A stretch of 64,000 nt of DNA from CAVYBY01 sp963766935 (GCA_963766935.1 CAVYBY010000009.1:62001-126000); one strand, 5' to 3'; shown: positions 26,003 to 35,590, counted from the stretch's first letter. Notes: generated by a model not told the origin, from the letters alone. Numbers and translations are program-made.

Positions 26003-27344
26003 GCCCTCCGACTTCGGGTTGTTCGACGGGGTGCTCGCGCGCGGGCCCGTCCGCGAGCAAGTGAGCGACGCGGCGTGGCTCCGCGCCATGCTCGAGGTCG
26101 AAGCCGCGCTTGCCCGCGCGCTTGCGAGCGCCGGGGTGATCGGCGAGGCGGCCGCGGCCGAGATCGCCGCCGCGTGCCGGCCCGAGTCCTTCGACATCGC
26201 CGAGATCGGCCGCCGGGCGTCCGAGGCGGGAAACCCGGTCGTCCCGCTCGTCCGCGAGCTGACCGCCCGCGTCGGCGGCGAGGCGGCCGCAAACGTGCAC
26301 CGCGGCGCCACAAGCCAAGACGTGATGGACACCGCGGCGATGCTCGTCGCCCGCCGGAGCCTCGATGCGCTGACCGGCGATCTTGCGGGCGCCTCGGAGG
26401 CGGCGGCGCGCCTGACCGCAACGCATCGAGCGACCGTCATGGCCGGGCGAACGCTCTTGCAGCAGGCGGCGCCCACGACGTTCGGTCTCGTCGCCGCGGG
26501 ATGGATGACCGGGTTGGACGAGGCCGTGGCCGGCCTGCGCGCGGCGGGGGACGGTCTGGCCGCGCAGCTGGGCGGCGCGGTCGGCACGCTCGCGTCGCTG
26601 GGCGCCGACGGACCGGCGGTGCGCGCGGCGTTTGCCGGGCAGATCGGATTGCCGCTGCCGGCGATCCCGTGGCACACGGAGCGAACGCGGATCGGGGTGC
26701 TCGCGGGCGCGCTCGGTGTGGTGGCGGGCGCCGCGGGCAAGCCGGCGGCCGACGTCGTCTTGTTGTCGCAGACCGAGGTGGCCGAGGTCCGCGAGGGGAC
26801 ACCCGGACGCGGTGGATCCTCGACGCTTCCGAACAAGCACAACCCGGTGGCCGCGGTGAGCGCGCTGGCCGCGGCGGGCCGCGCGCCGGGGCTCGTCTCC
26901 ACGCTTCTGGGCTCGATGGTGCAGGAGCACCAGCGGGCCGCCGGGGCCTGGCAGCGGGAATGGCGCACGCTGAGCGACCTCTTCGAAACGACCGGATCGG
27001 CGGCGGCCTGGATTCGCGACGCGCTCGAGCACCTCGAGGTCGACGTGCCGCGGATGCGAGCCAACGCGGACCTGTCCGGCGGCCTGCTGCTGGCAGAGCG
27101 GGTCTCGGCCATCCTCACCGACGCGATCGGCCGCCAGGCCGCGCACGACCTGGTCGGCCGGCTGGCCGCGGATGCCGCCGACAGCGGTCGATCGTTCGCC
27201 GACACGCTGCGCGCGTCCGAGGACGTGACGGTCCACGTGCCGCCGGACGCGATCGACGATCTCCTCGACCCCGCCGCCTATCTGGGGAGCGCCGGCACGT
27301 TCGTCGAGGACGCTCTGCAGGCGCACGCCGAGCGGCCGTCGTGA
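25977..27344 (+). CDS. pcaB: 3-carboxy-cis,cis-muconate cycloisomerase
   Basis: Second step after ring cleavage: converts beta-carboxymuconate to gamma-carboxymuconolactone. Fumarase/aspartase superfamily, 455 residues, with NVHRGATSQDVMDTA (general acid/base region) and the superfamily signature GGSSTLPNKHNPVAA. GTG start lies 26 bases inside pcaG; a start nearer the pcaG stop would lose part of the N-terminal helix, so the overlap is accepted. Its stop overlaps the pcaD GTG by 4 bases. Confidence 0.95.
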   Translation: MKPSSSSSEPSDFGLFDGVLARGPVREQVSDAAWLRAMLEVEAALARALASAGVIGEAAAAEIAAACRPESFDIAEIGRRASEAGNPVVPLVRELTARVGGEAAANVHRGATSQDVMDTAAMLVARRSLDALTGDLAGASEAAARLTATHRATVMAGRTLLQQAAPTTFGLVAAGWMTGLDEAVAGLRAAGDGLAAQLGGAVGTLASLGADGPAVRAAFAGQIGLPLPAIPWHTERTRIGVLAGALGVVAGAAGKPAADVVLLSQTEVAEVREGTPGRGGSSTLPNKHNPVAAVSALAAAGRAPGLVSTLLGSMVQEHQRAAGAWQREWRTLSDLFETTGSAAAWIRDALEHLEVDVPRMRANADLSGGLLLAERVSAILTDAIGRQAAHDLVGRLAADAADSGRSFADTLRASEDVTVHVPPDAIDDLLDPAAYLGSAGTFVEDALQAHAERPS

Positions 27345-28114
27345 GCGTCGACGTCCACCACGTCATCGACGGCCCGGCGGATGCACCGGTGCTGCTCCTT
27401 TCCAACTCCCTCGGCAGCACGCTCGCGACGTGGGATCCGCAGATTCCGGAGCTGTCGCGGCACTTTCGCGTCGTCCGCTACGACCTTCGTGGTCACGGGG
27501 GCTCGCCGGTCCCGTCCGGGCCGTATTCGATCGCCGATCTGGGCGGCGACGTGATCGCGCTCCTCGACCGCATCGACGCCGAGCACGCGCACGTGTGCGG
27601 CCTTTCCATCGGCGGCCTCGTCTCCATCTGGCTCGCGGCCCATGCGCCCGAGCGCGTCGAGCGTCTCGTGCTCTGCTGCACGACCGCATGCTTCGGCAAC
27701 CCGCCGGGCTGGTTCGAGCGGGCGGCCACGGTTCGCGCAGAGGGGACCGGCGTCGTTGCCGACTCCGTCGTCGCCCGGTGGTTCACGCCGGAGTTCGCCG
27801 AGCGCGAACCGGCCATCGTGAAGACGATGCGCGACATGATCGCCGCAACCCCCGCCGAGGGATACGCGGCATGCTGCGAGGTCGTGGGGTCGACCGATCT
27901 GCACGCCGAGCTGGCGTCGATCCGGTCCCCGGCGATCGTCCTGGCCGGCGAGCGCGACCCTTCGGTGGCGCTCGAGCAGTCCGTCGAGCTCGCCGGCGGG
28001 ATCGCCGGAGCACGGCTCGCCGTGGTCGCCGACGCCGCGCATCTGGCGAACGTGGAGCAAGCCGCGGCGGTGACCCGCCTGATCTTCGAACACCTGCGTC
28101 CCGCCGATTCGTAA
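27341..28114 (+). CDS. pcaD: 3-oxoadipate enol-lactonase
   Basis: Alpha/beta-hydrolase of 257 residues that opens beta-ketoadipate enol-lactone. Oxyanion-hole region LLLSNSLGSTLATW, nucleophile elbow CGLSIGGLVS, acid Asp in LAGERDPS and catalytic His in ADAAHLANVEQ. The SNSLG motif is characteristic of PcaD as opposed to generic hydrolases. GTG start overlaps the pcaB stop. The decarboxylase is a separate gene, so this is not the PcaL fusion seen in Streptomyces and Rhodococcus. Confidence 0.94.
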   Translation: MSVDVHHVIDGPADAPVLLLSNSLGSTLATWDPQIPELSRHFRVVRYDLRGHGGSPVPSGPYSIADLGGDVIALLDRIDAEHAHVCGLSIGGLVSIWLAAHAPERVERLVLCCTTACFGNPPGWFERAATVRAEGTGVVADSVVARWFTPEFAEREPAIVKTMRDMIAATPAEGYAACCEVVGSTDLHAELASIRSPAIVLAGERDPSVALEQSVELAGGIAGARLAVVADAAHLANVEQAAAVTRLIFEHLRPADS

Positions 28115-28123
28115 GGAGGAGCG

Positions 28124-28528
28124 ATGAGCGATCCGACGTACGAGGCCGGGATGCGCGTCCGGCGCGAGGTGCTGGGAGACGAGCACGTCGACCGGGCCGT
28201 GGCCGCGACGACTCCGTTCACCGCCGCGTTTCAGGACTACATCACCAGGTCCGCCTGGGGAGATGTCTGGTCCCGTCCGGGGCTCGACCGCCGCACTCGC
28301 TCGGCCGTGACGCTCGCCGTGCTGACGGCGCTTCGCGCCGAGGGCGAGATCGGGATGCACGTGCGCGCCGCCGTGCGGAACGGGCTGACGCCCGATGAGA
28401 TCGCGGAGGTCCTGCTGCACACGGCCGTGTACGCGGGCGTGCCGGCCGCGAATGCCGCCTTCGACGTTGCGCGGCGGACATTGCAGGAGGACGGCGTCGC
28501 GGACGCCGGTTCCAACCGGGACACCTAG
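28124..28528 (+). CDS. pcaC: 4-carboxymuconolactone decarboxylase
   Basis: Decarboxylates gamma-carboxymuconolactone to the enol-lactone used by PcaD. 134 residues of the AhpD-like helical fold, with TRSAVTLAVLTALRAEGEI and the catalytic region EVLLHTAVYAGVPAANAAF. A near-perfect ribosome site (TAAGGAGG) precedes the ATG. Last gene of the pca operon; it ends 6 bases from the end of the convergent MetE-like gene. The pathway product, beta-ketoadipate, would need pcaIJ and pcaF, which are not in this window. Confidence 0.95.
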   Translation: MSDPTYEAGMRVRREVLGDEHVDRAVAATTPFTAAFQDYITRSAWGDVWSRPGLDRRTRSAVTLAVLTALRAEGEIGMHVRAAVRNGLTPDEIAEVLLHTAVYAGVPAANAAFDVARRTLQEDGVADAGSNRDT

Positions 28529-28534
28529 CCGGCC

Positions 28535-29638
28535 TCAGCCCCAGACGTTGCGCGCGACTCGCCCGAGCAGCTCGAGCTTCGCCCGCTGGTCCTCGAGCGT
28601 GACGAGGTTGCCCGGCAGTGTGGAGGCGAAGCCGCACTGCGGGCTGAGCGCCAGACGCTCGAGCGGCACGAACTTCGACGCTTCCTCGATCCGGGCTTTG
28701 AGCAGGTCCTCGTCCTCCAGCTCCGGGGTCTTGGTCGTGATCAGCCCGAGCACCACCGTCTTGTTCTCGGGGACGAACCGCAGCGGCTCGAACGTGCCGG
28801 CACGCGGCGAGTCGTACTCGGCGAGGATCCGGTCGACCTCGAGGTCGCTGAAGAGCTGCTCGGCGATGGCGTCGTAGCCGCCCTCGACGGACCACATGCT
28901 GCGGTGATTGCCGCGGCACAGGTGCACGGCCCACGTGACCTCGGGGACCGAATGGATCAGCTGGTTGTCGTACCCGATCATCTCGCCGAGCCACGTCGTG
29001 GTGTCGATCCCGAGGCGCCGCAGGTTCGCCTGCCCTTCCTCGCTCACCAGGTGCGTGTATCTCGGCGAGTCGAGCTGCACGTGGGTGACGCCGCCTGCCG
29101 CCGCCTCCCGCACGACCTGGCCCATGAGGCGGAGCGCGTCGGCCATGTACTCGTCCCGGTCCGTGTAGGCGGCGTCGGAGACCCCCGGAACCCACAGCAC
29201 GCTCGCGTAGGTCATCCCGGCGATGGTCGCCTTCGTCGGCGTCGACGTGTGCTCGCGGACGAAGCTGAACTCCTCGAGCGGCAGGTTCCGCCGGATCCCG
29301 AGCCGGCCGGTGACGACGGGGATCTTCGGCGGCGGCTCCGCCGGGTCGTTGCCCCGGGTGAAGGGAACCGGCGCCGACTCGTTGGCGTCGTAGCCGGACA
29401 GGCTCTGCGTGAGCGGATCGAACCAGAACCGGCGCCGCACTTCCCCGTCCGTGACGACGTCGACGCCGGCGCTCTCCTGAAGGTCGATGGCCGAGGCGGC
29501 CGCGCGATCCTGGGCGCGCACCAGATCCGGCTCGGTGATCTCGCCGGCCTCGAACCGGCGGAACGCCTCCTTGAGCCAGGTCGGGCGGAGCAAGCTGCCC
29601 ACGACCTCGGCCCGCCAGGCAGGCGGTGCCGGCGTCAC
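28535..29638 (-). CDS. MetE-like (UROD/MetE superfamily) methyltransferase
   Basis: Homologue of the C-terminal catalytic domain of cobalamin-independent methionine synthase, 367 residues. It begins RAEVVGSLLRPTWLKEAF and has DVVTDGEVRRRFWFDP, THVQLDSPRYTHL, WAVHLCRGNH and a terminal ALSPQCGFAST with the zinc-binding Cys. The N-terminal half of MetE is absent, so it is one of the short archaeal/actinobacterial-type proteins of uncertain substrate. Between pcaC and pobA, it could move methyl groups released from methoxylated aromatics (inference); methionine synthesis is the alternative. ATG start MTPAPPAWRA. Confidence 0.85.
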   Translation of the reverse strand: MTPAPPAWRAEVVGSLLRPTWLKEAFRRFEAGEITEPDLVRAQDRAAASAIDLQESAGVDVVTDGEVRRRFWFDPLTQSLSGYDANESAPVPFTRGNDPAEPPPKIPVVTGRLGIRRNLPLEEFSFVREHTSTPTKATIAGMTYASVLWVPGVSDAAYTDRDEYMADALRLMGQVVREAAAGGVTHVQLDSPRYTHLVSEEGQANLRRLGIDTTTWLGEMIGYDNQLIHSVPEVTWAVHLCRGNHRSMWSVEGGYDAIAEQLFSDLEVDRILAEYDSPRAGTFEPLRFVPENKTVVLGLITTKTPELEDEDLLKARIEEASKFVPLERLALSPQCGFASTLPGNLVTLEDQRAKLELLGRVARNVWG

Positions 29639-29659
29639 GGACGACCTCCGCGTCTCACG

Positions 29660-30848
29660 TCACATCCCGCCAGTCGGTGTGTCGAACGGGAGCCCGACGT
29701 AGTTCTCGGCAAGCCCGGTGGCCGCCGCGGTCGAGGTACACACATACTCGAGCTGGTTCCGCTGCAGCCGTTCTCGAAATGGATCGGTTTCCGGGTACCG
29801 GTGCAGCATCGCGCTCATCCACTGCGAGAAATGCTGCGCACGCCAGACTCGTCCCAGCACGCGATCAGAGTACAAGTCCAGGAACGTCTCGGATCCCGTC
29901 CGGTACCACGCCGCCAGGGCCTGAGCCAGCACGCGAACGTCGTTGACGGCCAGATTGAGCCCCTTGGCTCCGGTCGCCGGGACGATGTGCGCGGCGTCGC
30001 CCGCCAGGAAGAGACGGCCGAAGCGCATCGGCTCCGCCACGAAGCTCCGCATCTGGGCGATCCCCTTCTCGATCACCGGGCCCTCCTGCAGATGCCATCC
30101 CGGGAGCGCCAGCCGGATGGCCAGCTCCTCCCAGACGCGGTCGTCGGGCCACGCCTCGATGTCCTCGTCCGGTGGAACCTGGATGTACAGCCGGCTGATC
30201 TTCGGGGATCGCAGGCTGTGCAGGGCGAACCCGCGCTCGTGGTTGGCGTAGATCAGCTCCTCGGTCGAGGGGGGCACCTCGGCGAGGATTCCGAGCCACG
30301 CGAACGGATAGTCGTGGACGTAGACGTTGAGCGACTCGCTCGGGATCGCCGGTCTGCAGACGCCGTGGAAGCCGTCGCAGCCGGCGATGACGTCGCACCG
30401 AAGCTTCTGTTCCTGCCCGCCGTCGGTGAAGTGGATCTCGGGCTGCGTCGCCGTCGAAGTGCTCGGGCCGGACGTCTTCCACCTCGAACAGGATCTGCCC
30501 ACCGGCGGCCAGACGCGCCGCGATCATGTCCTTGACGACCTCCTGCTGGCCGTAGATGAAGATGGAGCGGCCGGTGAGCTCGGTCATCGCGATCCGATGG
30601 CCCGTGCCGTCGAACCGGATCTCGATGCCGTGGTGCGCGAGGCCCTCCTCGTCGAGGCGCGCACCCAGACCGGTCTCGCGCATGAGGTCGACGGTGCCCT
30701 GTTCCAGCACGCCGGCGCGAACCCGTTGCTCGACGTACTCGCGGCTCCTGGCTTCGAGCACGACCGACTCGATCCCCTCCAGGTGCAGCAGGTGGGAGAG
30801 CAGCAGGCCCGCCGGCCCGGCCCCGACGATCCCCACCTGGGTGCGCAT
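29660..30848 (-). CDS. pobA: 4-hydroxybenzoate 3-monooxygenase (single-base frameshift)
   Basis: FAD/NADPH-dependent hydroxylase turning 4-hydroxybenzoate into protocatechuate, the substrate of the pca genes. The first part (MRTQVGIVGAGPAGLLLSHL, REYVEQRVRAGVLEQGTVDLMR, RSIFIYGQQEVVKDMIA) and the rest (IAGCDGFHGVCR, RLFLAGDAAHIVPATGAKGL, YPFAWLGILA) lie in different frames. They rejoin at about 30455-30465, after EHFDG, by removing one base. The total of 1189 bases (3n+1) then gives 395 residues, the normal PobA length. All PobA-specific motifs are retained, so the break is more likely an error than decay. Confidence 0.88.
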
Positions 30849-30865
30849 GCGGGCGGCGGCTCGCG

Positions 30866-32323
30866 TCAGAACGGATACTCGGGAAGGTCGCCGCGCATCG
30901 TCACCCACTGCGTCTGGGTGAAGGCAGTGATGTTCGCCTCGGGCCCGCCGAGCCACGCGCTCCCCGTGCCCTTCACGCCGCCGAACGGGTTCACGACCTC
31001 GTCGCCGATGGTCTGGTCGTTGATGTGGACGACCCCCGACGGGATCCGGTCGGCGATCTCGAGCCCCTTCATCACGTCCTTGGTCAAGATCCCCAGGGCG
31101 AGCCCGTACTCGGTCTGGGAGGCCAGCTTGACGGCTTCGTCGACGGAGTCGAACGGCACGACCGGCGCGACCGGGCCGAAGATCTCCTCGAGGTAGGCCG
31201 GCGAGTCGGTCGGCACGTCGCCGAGGACCGTCGGCCGGTAGAAGAGTCCCTCGTGCGTGCCTCCGGCGGCCAGGCGTGCGCCTTGGGCCACGCTCTCGGT
31301 GACGATCCGGTGGACGTTGCCGAGCTGCTTCTCGTCGATGATCGGTCCGAGGGCGACCTGGTCCGTCGCCGGGTTCCCGACCGGTGTGTGCTCCGCGTGG
31401 GCCGCCAGCGTGGCCGTGTACTGGTCGGCGATTCCTCGCTGCACGAGGTGCCGGCCGGTGGTCATGCAGATCTGCCCCTGGTGCATGAACGATCCGAAGG
31501 CACCGACCGAGACGGCCTTGTCCACGTCGACGTCGTCGAGCACGATCAGCGCCGAGTTGCCGCCCAGCTCCAGGTGGCACTTCTTGAGGTGCTTGGCTGC
31601 GAGCGCTCCGACCTGCCGGCCGCCGCGCGTGCTTCCGGTGAACGAGACCATCGCGACGTTCGGATCGGCGACGACCGCCTCACCGATGTCGACGCCGCCG
31701 GTCATCACGTGGAAAACCCCCGGGGGCACACCCGCCTCTTCGAAGATCCGCGCGAGGGTGACGCCGCCGGCCACGGAGGTGCGGGGGTCCGGTTTGAGGA
31801 TCACGGCGTTGCCGAGGGCGAGCGCCGGTGCGACGGCTCGGATCGACAGGATCAACGGGAAGTTGAACGGCGAGATCACGCCGACGACGCCGACCGGGAT
31901 GCGCCGCGAGAAGCTGAGGACCGGGTCGCGCGAGCGCAGCAGCTCGCCGTAGGGCATCGACACGAGCCCGGCGGCTTCGTAGCACGTGCTGGCGGCGAAC
32001 CAGGTCTCCAGCTGCGCCTTCGGAGGGATCGCCCCCGTCTCGCGGACGATCCAGCCCTGGATCTCCTCGGCGTGCTCCTCGAAGAGCGCTCCGGCGCGGC
32101 GTAGGACGGCCGCGCGGTCCTGGTACCCCGTCGCCGCCCACCCGCGCTGTGCCTCCGAGGCCCGCGACGCCGACCGGGCGACGTCGTCCGGGGTGGTCAT
32201 GCCGATCCGCCCGAGCTCGTCGCCGGTCGCGGGCTCGAGGACCGCCGCGTCCCCGCCGCCGCCCGGGCCCCATTCGCCGGTGAACACGTTTCCCGTCCAG
32301 GTACCCGAGTCGAGAAGTGTCAT
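30866..32323 (-). CDS. Benzaldehyde/vanillin-type aldehyde dehydrogenase
   Basis: NAD(P)-dependent aldehyde dehydrogenase, 485 residues. Motifs: PFNFPLILSIRAVAPALALG, SFTGSTRGGRQVG, catalytic Glu in LELGGNSALIVLDD, catalytic Cys in HQGQICMTTGRHLV, and EEIFGPVAPVVPF. HLELGGNSALIV and GQICMTTGRH are typical of benzaldehyde and vanillin dehydrogenases. Immediately before pobA (17 bases), it probably supplies 4-hydroxybenzoate (or a relative) from the aldehyde. ATG is preceded by a good GGAGGG site; the open frame further upstream is non-coding. Divergent from the IclR gene, likely its regulator. Confidence 0.9.
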   Translation of the reverse strand: MTLLDSGTWTGNVFTGEWGPGGGGDAAVLEPATGDELGRIGMTTPDDVARSASRASEAQRGWAATGYQDRAAVLRRAGALFEEHAEEIQGWIVRETGAIPPKAQLETWFAASTCYEAAGLVSMPYGELLRSRDPVLSFSRRIPVGVVGVISPFNFPLILSIRAVAPALALGNAVILKPDPRTSVAGGVTLARIFEEAGVPPGVFHVMTGGVDIGEAVVADPNVAMVSFTGSTRGGRQVGALAAKHLKKCHLELGGNSALIVLDDVDVDKAVSVGAFGSFMHQGQICMTTGRHLVQRGIADQYTATLAAHAEHTPVGNPATDQVALGPIIDEKQLGNVHRIVTESVAQGARLAAGGTHEGLFYRPTVLGDVPTDSPAYLEEIFGPVAPVVPFDSVDEAVKLASQTEYGLALGILTKDVMKGLEIADRIPSGVVHINDQTIGDEVVNPFGGVKGTGSAWLGGPEANITAFTQTQWVTMRGDLPEYPF

Positions 32324-32471
32324 CGAAGATCCCTCCTCCGCGTGCGGTATTGGTTCGGATGACAAACGATCGTCCGGCAGGCGCACCGACTTTGCGACTC
32401 GCCCGCGTGAGCTGTCAAGTTCGGGTGGCCGGTTGACCCGTCCGGGCAGCCCCCCATATGGTGGCCGCGCC

Positions 32472-33269
32472 GTGACGACCAAGAGCAGTGACTTCGTGCA
32501 GTCCCTCGATCGTGGGCTCGCCGTCATCCGCGCCTTCGGGCCCGGGCGCGAGCGGCTCACCCTCAGCGAAGTCGCCCGCAGCACCGGGCTCACGCGATCG
32601 GCGGTCCGCCGGTTCTTGCTGACCCTTGTCGAGCTGGGCTACGTCCGGTCCGAAGGCAGAGAGTTCTCGCTGCGTCCGCGTGTTCTGGAGCTCGGCTACG
32701 CCTTCTTGTCGGGGATGACCGTCCCGGAGGTGGCGCAGCCGCACGTCGAGGAGATGGTGCTGAACATCGGTGAGTCCTCGACGGTCGGCGTGCTCGACGA
32801 CGACGACGTGGTCTGCGTGCTCCGGATCCCGGCTCGGCGCATCATGATCGTCGCGATCGCGGTCGGAACCCGTCTTCCCGCGTACACGACCTCGATGGGG
32901 CGGGTGCTGCTGGCCGGACTGACCGACGAGGAGCTCGAGGCCTATCTCGGCCGGGTGCGGTTCGAGCCGCTCACCGCCCGAACGGTCTCCGACCGCGAAC
33001 GCCTTCGCGCCGTCGTCGACGACGTCCGCCGCCTCGGATACGCGATGGTCGACCAGGAGCTGGAGGACGGACTGCGGTCGGTGGCCGTGCCGATCCACGC
33101 GCCCGACGGGTCGGTCGCCGCCGCACTCGCGGTCCCGGTGCACGCCGCGTTGCTGAGCATGGACGTCATGCAGGAGCGGCTCCTGCCGGACCTGCGGGCG
33201 ACCGCGGGTCAGATCGAGGCGGACCTGCGCGCCCAAGGCAACCGGACACAGGTTCGCGCCCGCCCCTGA
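32472..33269 (+). CDS. IclR-family regulator, PcaR/PobR-like
   Basis: Transcriptional regulator, 265 residues. N-terminal winged helix (FVQSLDRGLAVIRAFG, LTLSEVARSTGLTRSAVRRFLLTL) and an effector domain (TVGVLDDDDVVCVLRIPARR, AYTTSMGRVLLAGL, YAMVDQELEDGLRSVAVPI). The YAMVDQELE...GLRSIAVP pattern is that of the PcaR/PobR/PcaU branch that senses aromatic acids or beta-ketoadipate. It sits between the divergent aldehyde dehydrogenase-pobA genes and the transporter operon, so it is placed to control both sides. GTG start. No clear operator was recognised in the 148-base gap. Confidence 0.9.
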   Translation: MTTKSSDFVQSLDRGLAVIRAFGPGRERLTLSEVARSTGLTRSAVRRFLLTLVELGYVRSEGREFSLRPRVLELGYAFLSGMTVPEVAQPHVEEMVLNIGESSTVGVLDDDDVVCVLRIPARRIMIVAIAVGTRLPAYTTSMGRVLLAGLTDEELEAYLGRVRFEPLTARTVSDRERLRAVVDDVRRLGYAMVDQELEDGLRSVAVPIHAPDGSVAAALAVPVHAALLSMDVMQERLLPDLRATAGQIEADLRAQGNRTQVRARP

Positions 33270-33313
33270 CGGGTTCGTCCGCTCGTCCCTCTTCTCCTCG
33301 GTGCCCACCTGTG

Positions 33314-33343
33314 TTGACCTGTCCTCCATCGCGTGCATAGAGT
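33314..33343 (+). promoter_or_regulatory. Possible sigma-70-type promoter for the Liv operon
   Basis: TTGACC (-35) and TAGAGT (-10) are separated by 18 bases, about 70 bases before the substrate-binding-protein ATG. Match to consensus is fair; no experimental support. Confidence 0.4.
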
Positions 33344-33410
33344 TCCGCCAGGCGGATAGCCGTGCGCTGACCGAACAACGGTCGGCGCCACTTGAGGTGG
33401 GGGGGACCGG

Positions 33411-34787
33411 ATGAGCGAAGGTTCGACGGGGCGCGAGCCGCTGTTTCACGAAGCCATTTCTCGTCGCTCGCTGCTGAAAGGTGCCGGCGCCGGCGCGCTG
33501 GCGTTGAGCGCAGCGGGCGGTTTCCTCGCCGCGTGCTCGAAGGGTGTCAAGGGCGCGGGGACCTCGAGCAGCGGGAAGATCGTTGTCGGGTTCGTCACCC
33601 CGAAAACCGGCGCGCTCGCCGGTTTTGCCTCCGGCGACGACTTCGTCGTCAACCAGATCCGCGCGACCGATGCGTACAAGAACGGCCTCACGATCGGCGG
33701 CAAGAAGTACGACGTCGAGATCGTCGTCGTGGACAGCCAGTCCGAGCCCAACCGCGCATCGGAAGTCACGCGGCAGCTCATCCTGCAGAACAAGGCGGAC
33801 GTGGTGGTCACGAGCTCCACGCCGGAGACGACCAACCCGGTCGCGACGGTGTGCGAGACGCAGAAGGTGCCGTGCATCTCGACCGTGGTTCCGTGGCAGC
33901 CGTGGTATTTCGACCGGCAGGCCGATCCCACGAACCCCCAGCCGTTCACGTACACGACCATGTTCTTCTTCGGTGCCGAGGCGTTCGGCGGGTGCTTCGT
34001 CCCGATGTGGGAGCGCATCCCGAACGACAAGGTCGTCGCGGGCATGTTCCCGAACGACCCGGACGGCAACGCGTTCCGTGGAGCCTGGCCGGGCATCATC
34101 AAGTCCGTCGGGTACCAGTTCGTCGACGGGGGCGCCTACCAGGACGGGACGACCGACTACTCCGGGATGATCTCCAAGTTTAAGTCCAAGAACTGCGACA
34201 TCTTCATCAACGCCCCGATCCCGCCCGACTTCAACACGATGTGGAAGCAGGCGGCGCAGCAGGGCTACAAGCCCAAGCTGGCGACCGTCGCCAAGGTGCT
34301 GTTGTTCCCCGCCGACACCGAGGCGCTCGGCGACCTCGTCAACAACATCGCGACCGACCAGTGGTGGGGTCCGACGATGCCGTACGCGTCCTCGCTCAGC
34401 GACATGACCGCCAAGGACCTGGCCGACGCGTTTCAGGCCGACTCCGGGTCGCAGTGGCTCCAGTCGCTCGGCTCCAGCTATTCGCTGTTCGAGGTGGCCA
34501 AGGAGGCCCTGACCGCGGTCGATGACCCGCACGACCACGACGCCGTCGCGGCGGAGCTCTTCAAGGTCAACTACGAAGGCATGTCCGGGCCGATGGACTT
34601 CACCACCGGTCCGCATATCGACCCTGCCGACATGACCAGCCCGACGATTCCCGGCATCGGGATCGTCAACCCGGTCGGGGTCCAGTGGAAGCCCGGAACG
34701 GACTTCGACTGGGAGATGGTGGTCGTCGACAACAGCATCAACCCGGCCGTGCCGATCGGCGGCGATCTCGTGGCGACGAACCCGTAG
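33411..34787 (+). CDS. Tat-exported lipoprotein, branched-chain/aromatic ABC substrate-binding protein
   Basis: Periplasmic-binding-protein fold of the Liv (family 4) type, 458 residues. The N-terminus has a twin-arginine signal (ISRRSLLKGAGAGAL) and a lipobox LAAC, so it is folded in the cytoplasm, exported by Tat and lipid-anchored outside. The binding domain begins IVVGFVTPKTGALAGFASG and includes SSTPETTNPVATVCE. It heads a five-gene importer operon with two ATPases and two permeases. Next to pob/pca genes and an aromatic-type IclR regulator, the ligand is more likely an aromatic acid or aldehyde than an amino acid (inference). Strong G-rich ribosome site before the ATG. Confidence 0.92.
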   Translation: MSEGSTGREPLFHEAISRRSLLKGAGAGALALSAAGGFLAACSKGVKGAGTSSSGKIVVGFVTPKTGALAGFASGDDFVVNQIRATDAYKNGLTIGGKKYDVEIVVVDSQSEPNRASEVTRQLILQNKADVVVTSSTPETTNPVATVCETQKVPCISTVVPWQPWYFDRQADPTNPQPFTYTTMFFFGAEAFGGCFVPMWERIPNDKVVAGMFPNDPDGNAFRGAWPGIIKSVGYQFVDGGAYQDGTTDYSGMISKFKSKNCDIFINAPIPPDFNTMWKQAAQQGYKPKLATVAKVLLFPADTEALGDLVNNIATDQWWGPTMPYASSLSDMTAKDLADAFQADSGSQWLQSLGSSYSLFEVAKEALTAVDDPHDHDAVAAELFKVNYEGMSGPMDFTTGPHIDPADMTSPTIPGIGIVNPVGVQWKPGTDFDWEMVVVDNSINPAVPIGGDLVATNP

Positions 34788-34792
34788 GCTCT

Positions 34793-35590
34793 GTGCCCGT
34801 GGGGGCGCTCCTCGAGCTCGATCACATCTCCAAACGGTTCGGCCGGGTCATCGTTGCCGACGACCTCTCGTTCTCCATCCAGGCCGCGGATGCGCTCGGC
34901 ATCGTCGGCCCGAATGGTGCGGGCAAGACCAGTCTGTTCGGGATGATCTCCGGCGACCTTCGGCCCGACGCCGGCGAGGTCCGATACGAGGACCGCGACA
35001 TCGGGAGGGAGAGCCCGGCCGATCGGTGCCGCGCGGGGATCGGCCGCACGTATCAGGTTCCCCGGCCGTTCGAGGGAATGACCGTTTTCGAAAACGTCCT
35101 CGTGGCGGCGCAGCAGGGCGCGGGCGTTCGCGGCCAGCAGAGCTTCGAGCTTGCCTGCTCGGTGCTCGACGACACGGATCTCGCGCCGGCGGCGAACCGC
35201 CGCGCCGGCGAGCTCGGGCTCCTGCAACGCAAGCGGCTCGAGCTCGCTCGCGCGCTGGCGACCCGGCCTCGCCTGTTGCTTCTCGACGAGGTGGCCGGCG
35301 GTCTGACCGACCCCGAGGTGGAGGAGCTGATCGAGGTCGTCCGCAACGTCCGGGCCTCCGGGACGGCGGTCGTCTGGATCGAGCATGTCGTCCGCGCCCT
35401 CATCGACACCGTCGACCGGCTCATCTGTCTCGCGGCCGGCCGCATCGTTGGTGACGGCGCACCTGCGGATGTCCTTGCAAGCCCCGCGGTTCGCGAGGTC
35501 TTCCTCGGCACCTCGGCGACCGCCGAGTCGCTTGCCGAGGCTGGAGTCGGCGGACACGACGAAGCCGGCGGCGAGGACCAGGACCGGTGA
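34793..35590 (+). CDS. livG: ABC transporter ATPase, LivG type
   Basis: Nucleotide-binding subunit of the Liv-type importer, 265 residues. Walker A GPNGAGKTSLFG, LivG-type GRTYQVPRPFEGMTVFENV, signature region ELGLLQRKRLELARAL (the LSGGQ is degenerate, GELGLLQ), Walker B RLLLLDEVAGGLT, H-loop IEHVV. A GTG 6 bases further downstream is an equally good start. The last ~20 residues are a non-conserved Glu/Gly-rich extension. Stop overlaps the livF GTG by 4 bases. Confidence 0.9.
   Translation: MPVGALLELDHISKRFGRVIVADDLSFSIQAADALGIVGPNGAGKTSLFGMISGDLRPDAGEVRYEDRDIGRESPADRCRAGIGRTYQVPRPFEGMTVFENVLVAAQQGAGVRGQQSFELACSVLDDTDLAPAANRRAGELGLLQRKRLELARALATRPRLLLLDEVAGGLTDPEVEELIEVVRNVRASGTAVVWIEHVVRALIDTVDRLICLAAGRIVGDGAPADVLASPAVREVFLGTSATAESLAEAGVGGHDEAGGEDQDR

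Noticed and set aside
28904..30535. A 543-codon plus-strand open frame
   Set aside because: Antisense to the MetE-like and pobA genes, with Arg/Gly/His-rich non-protein composition and no motifs.
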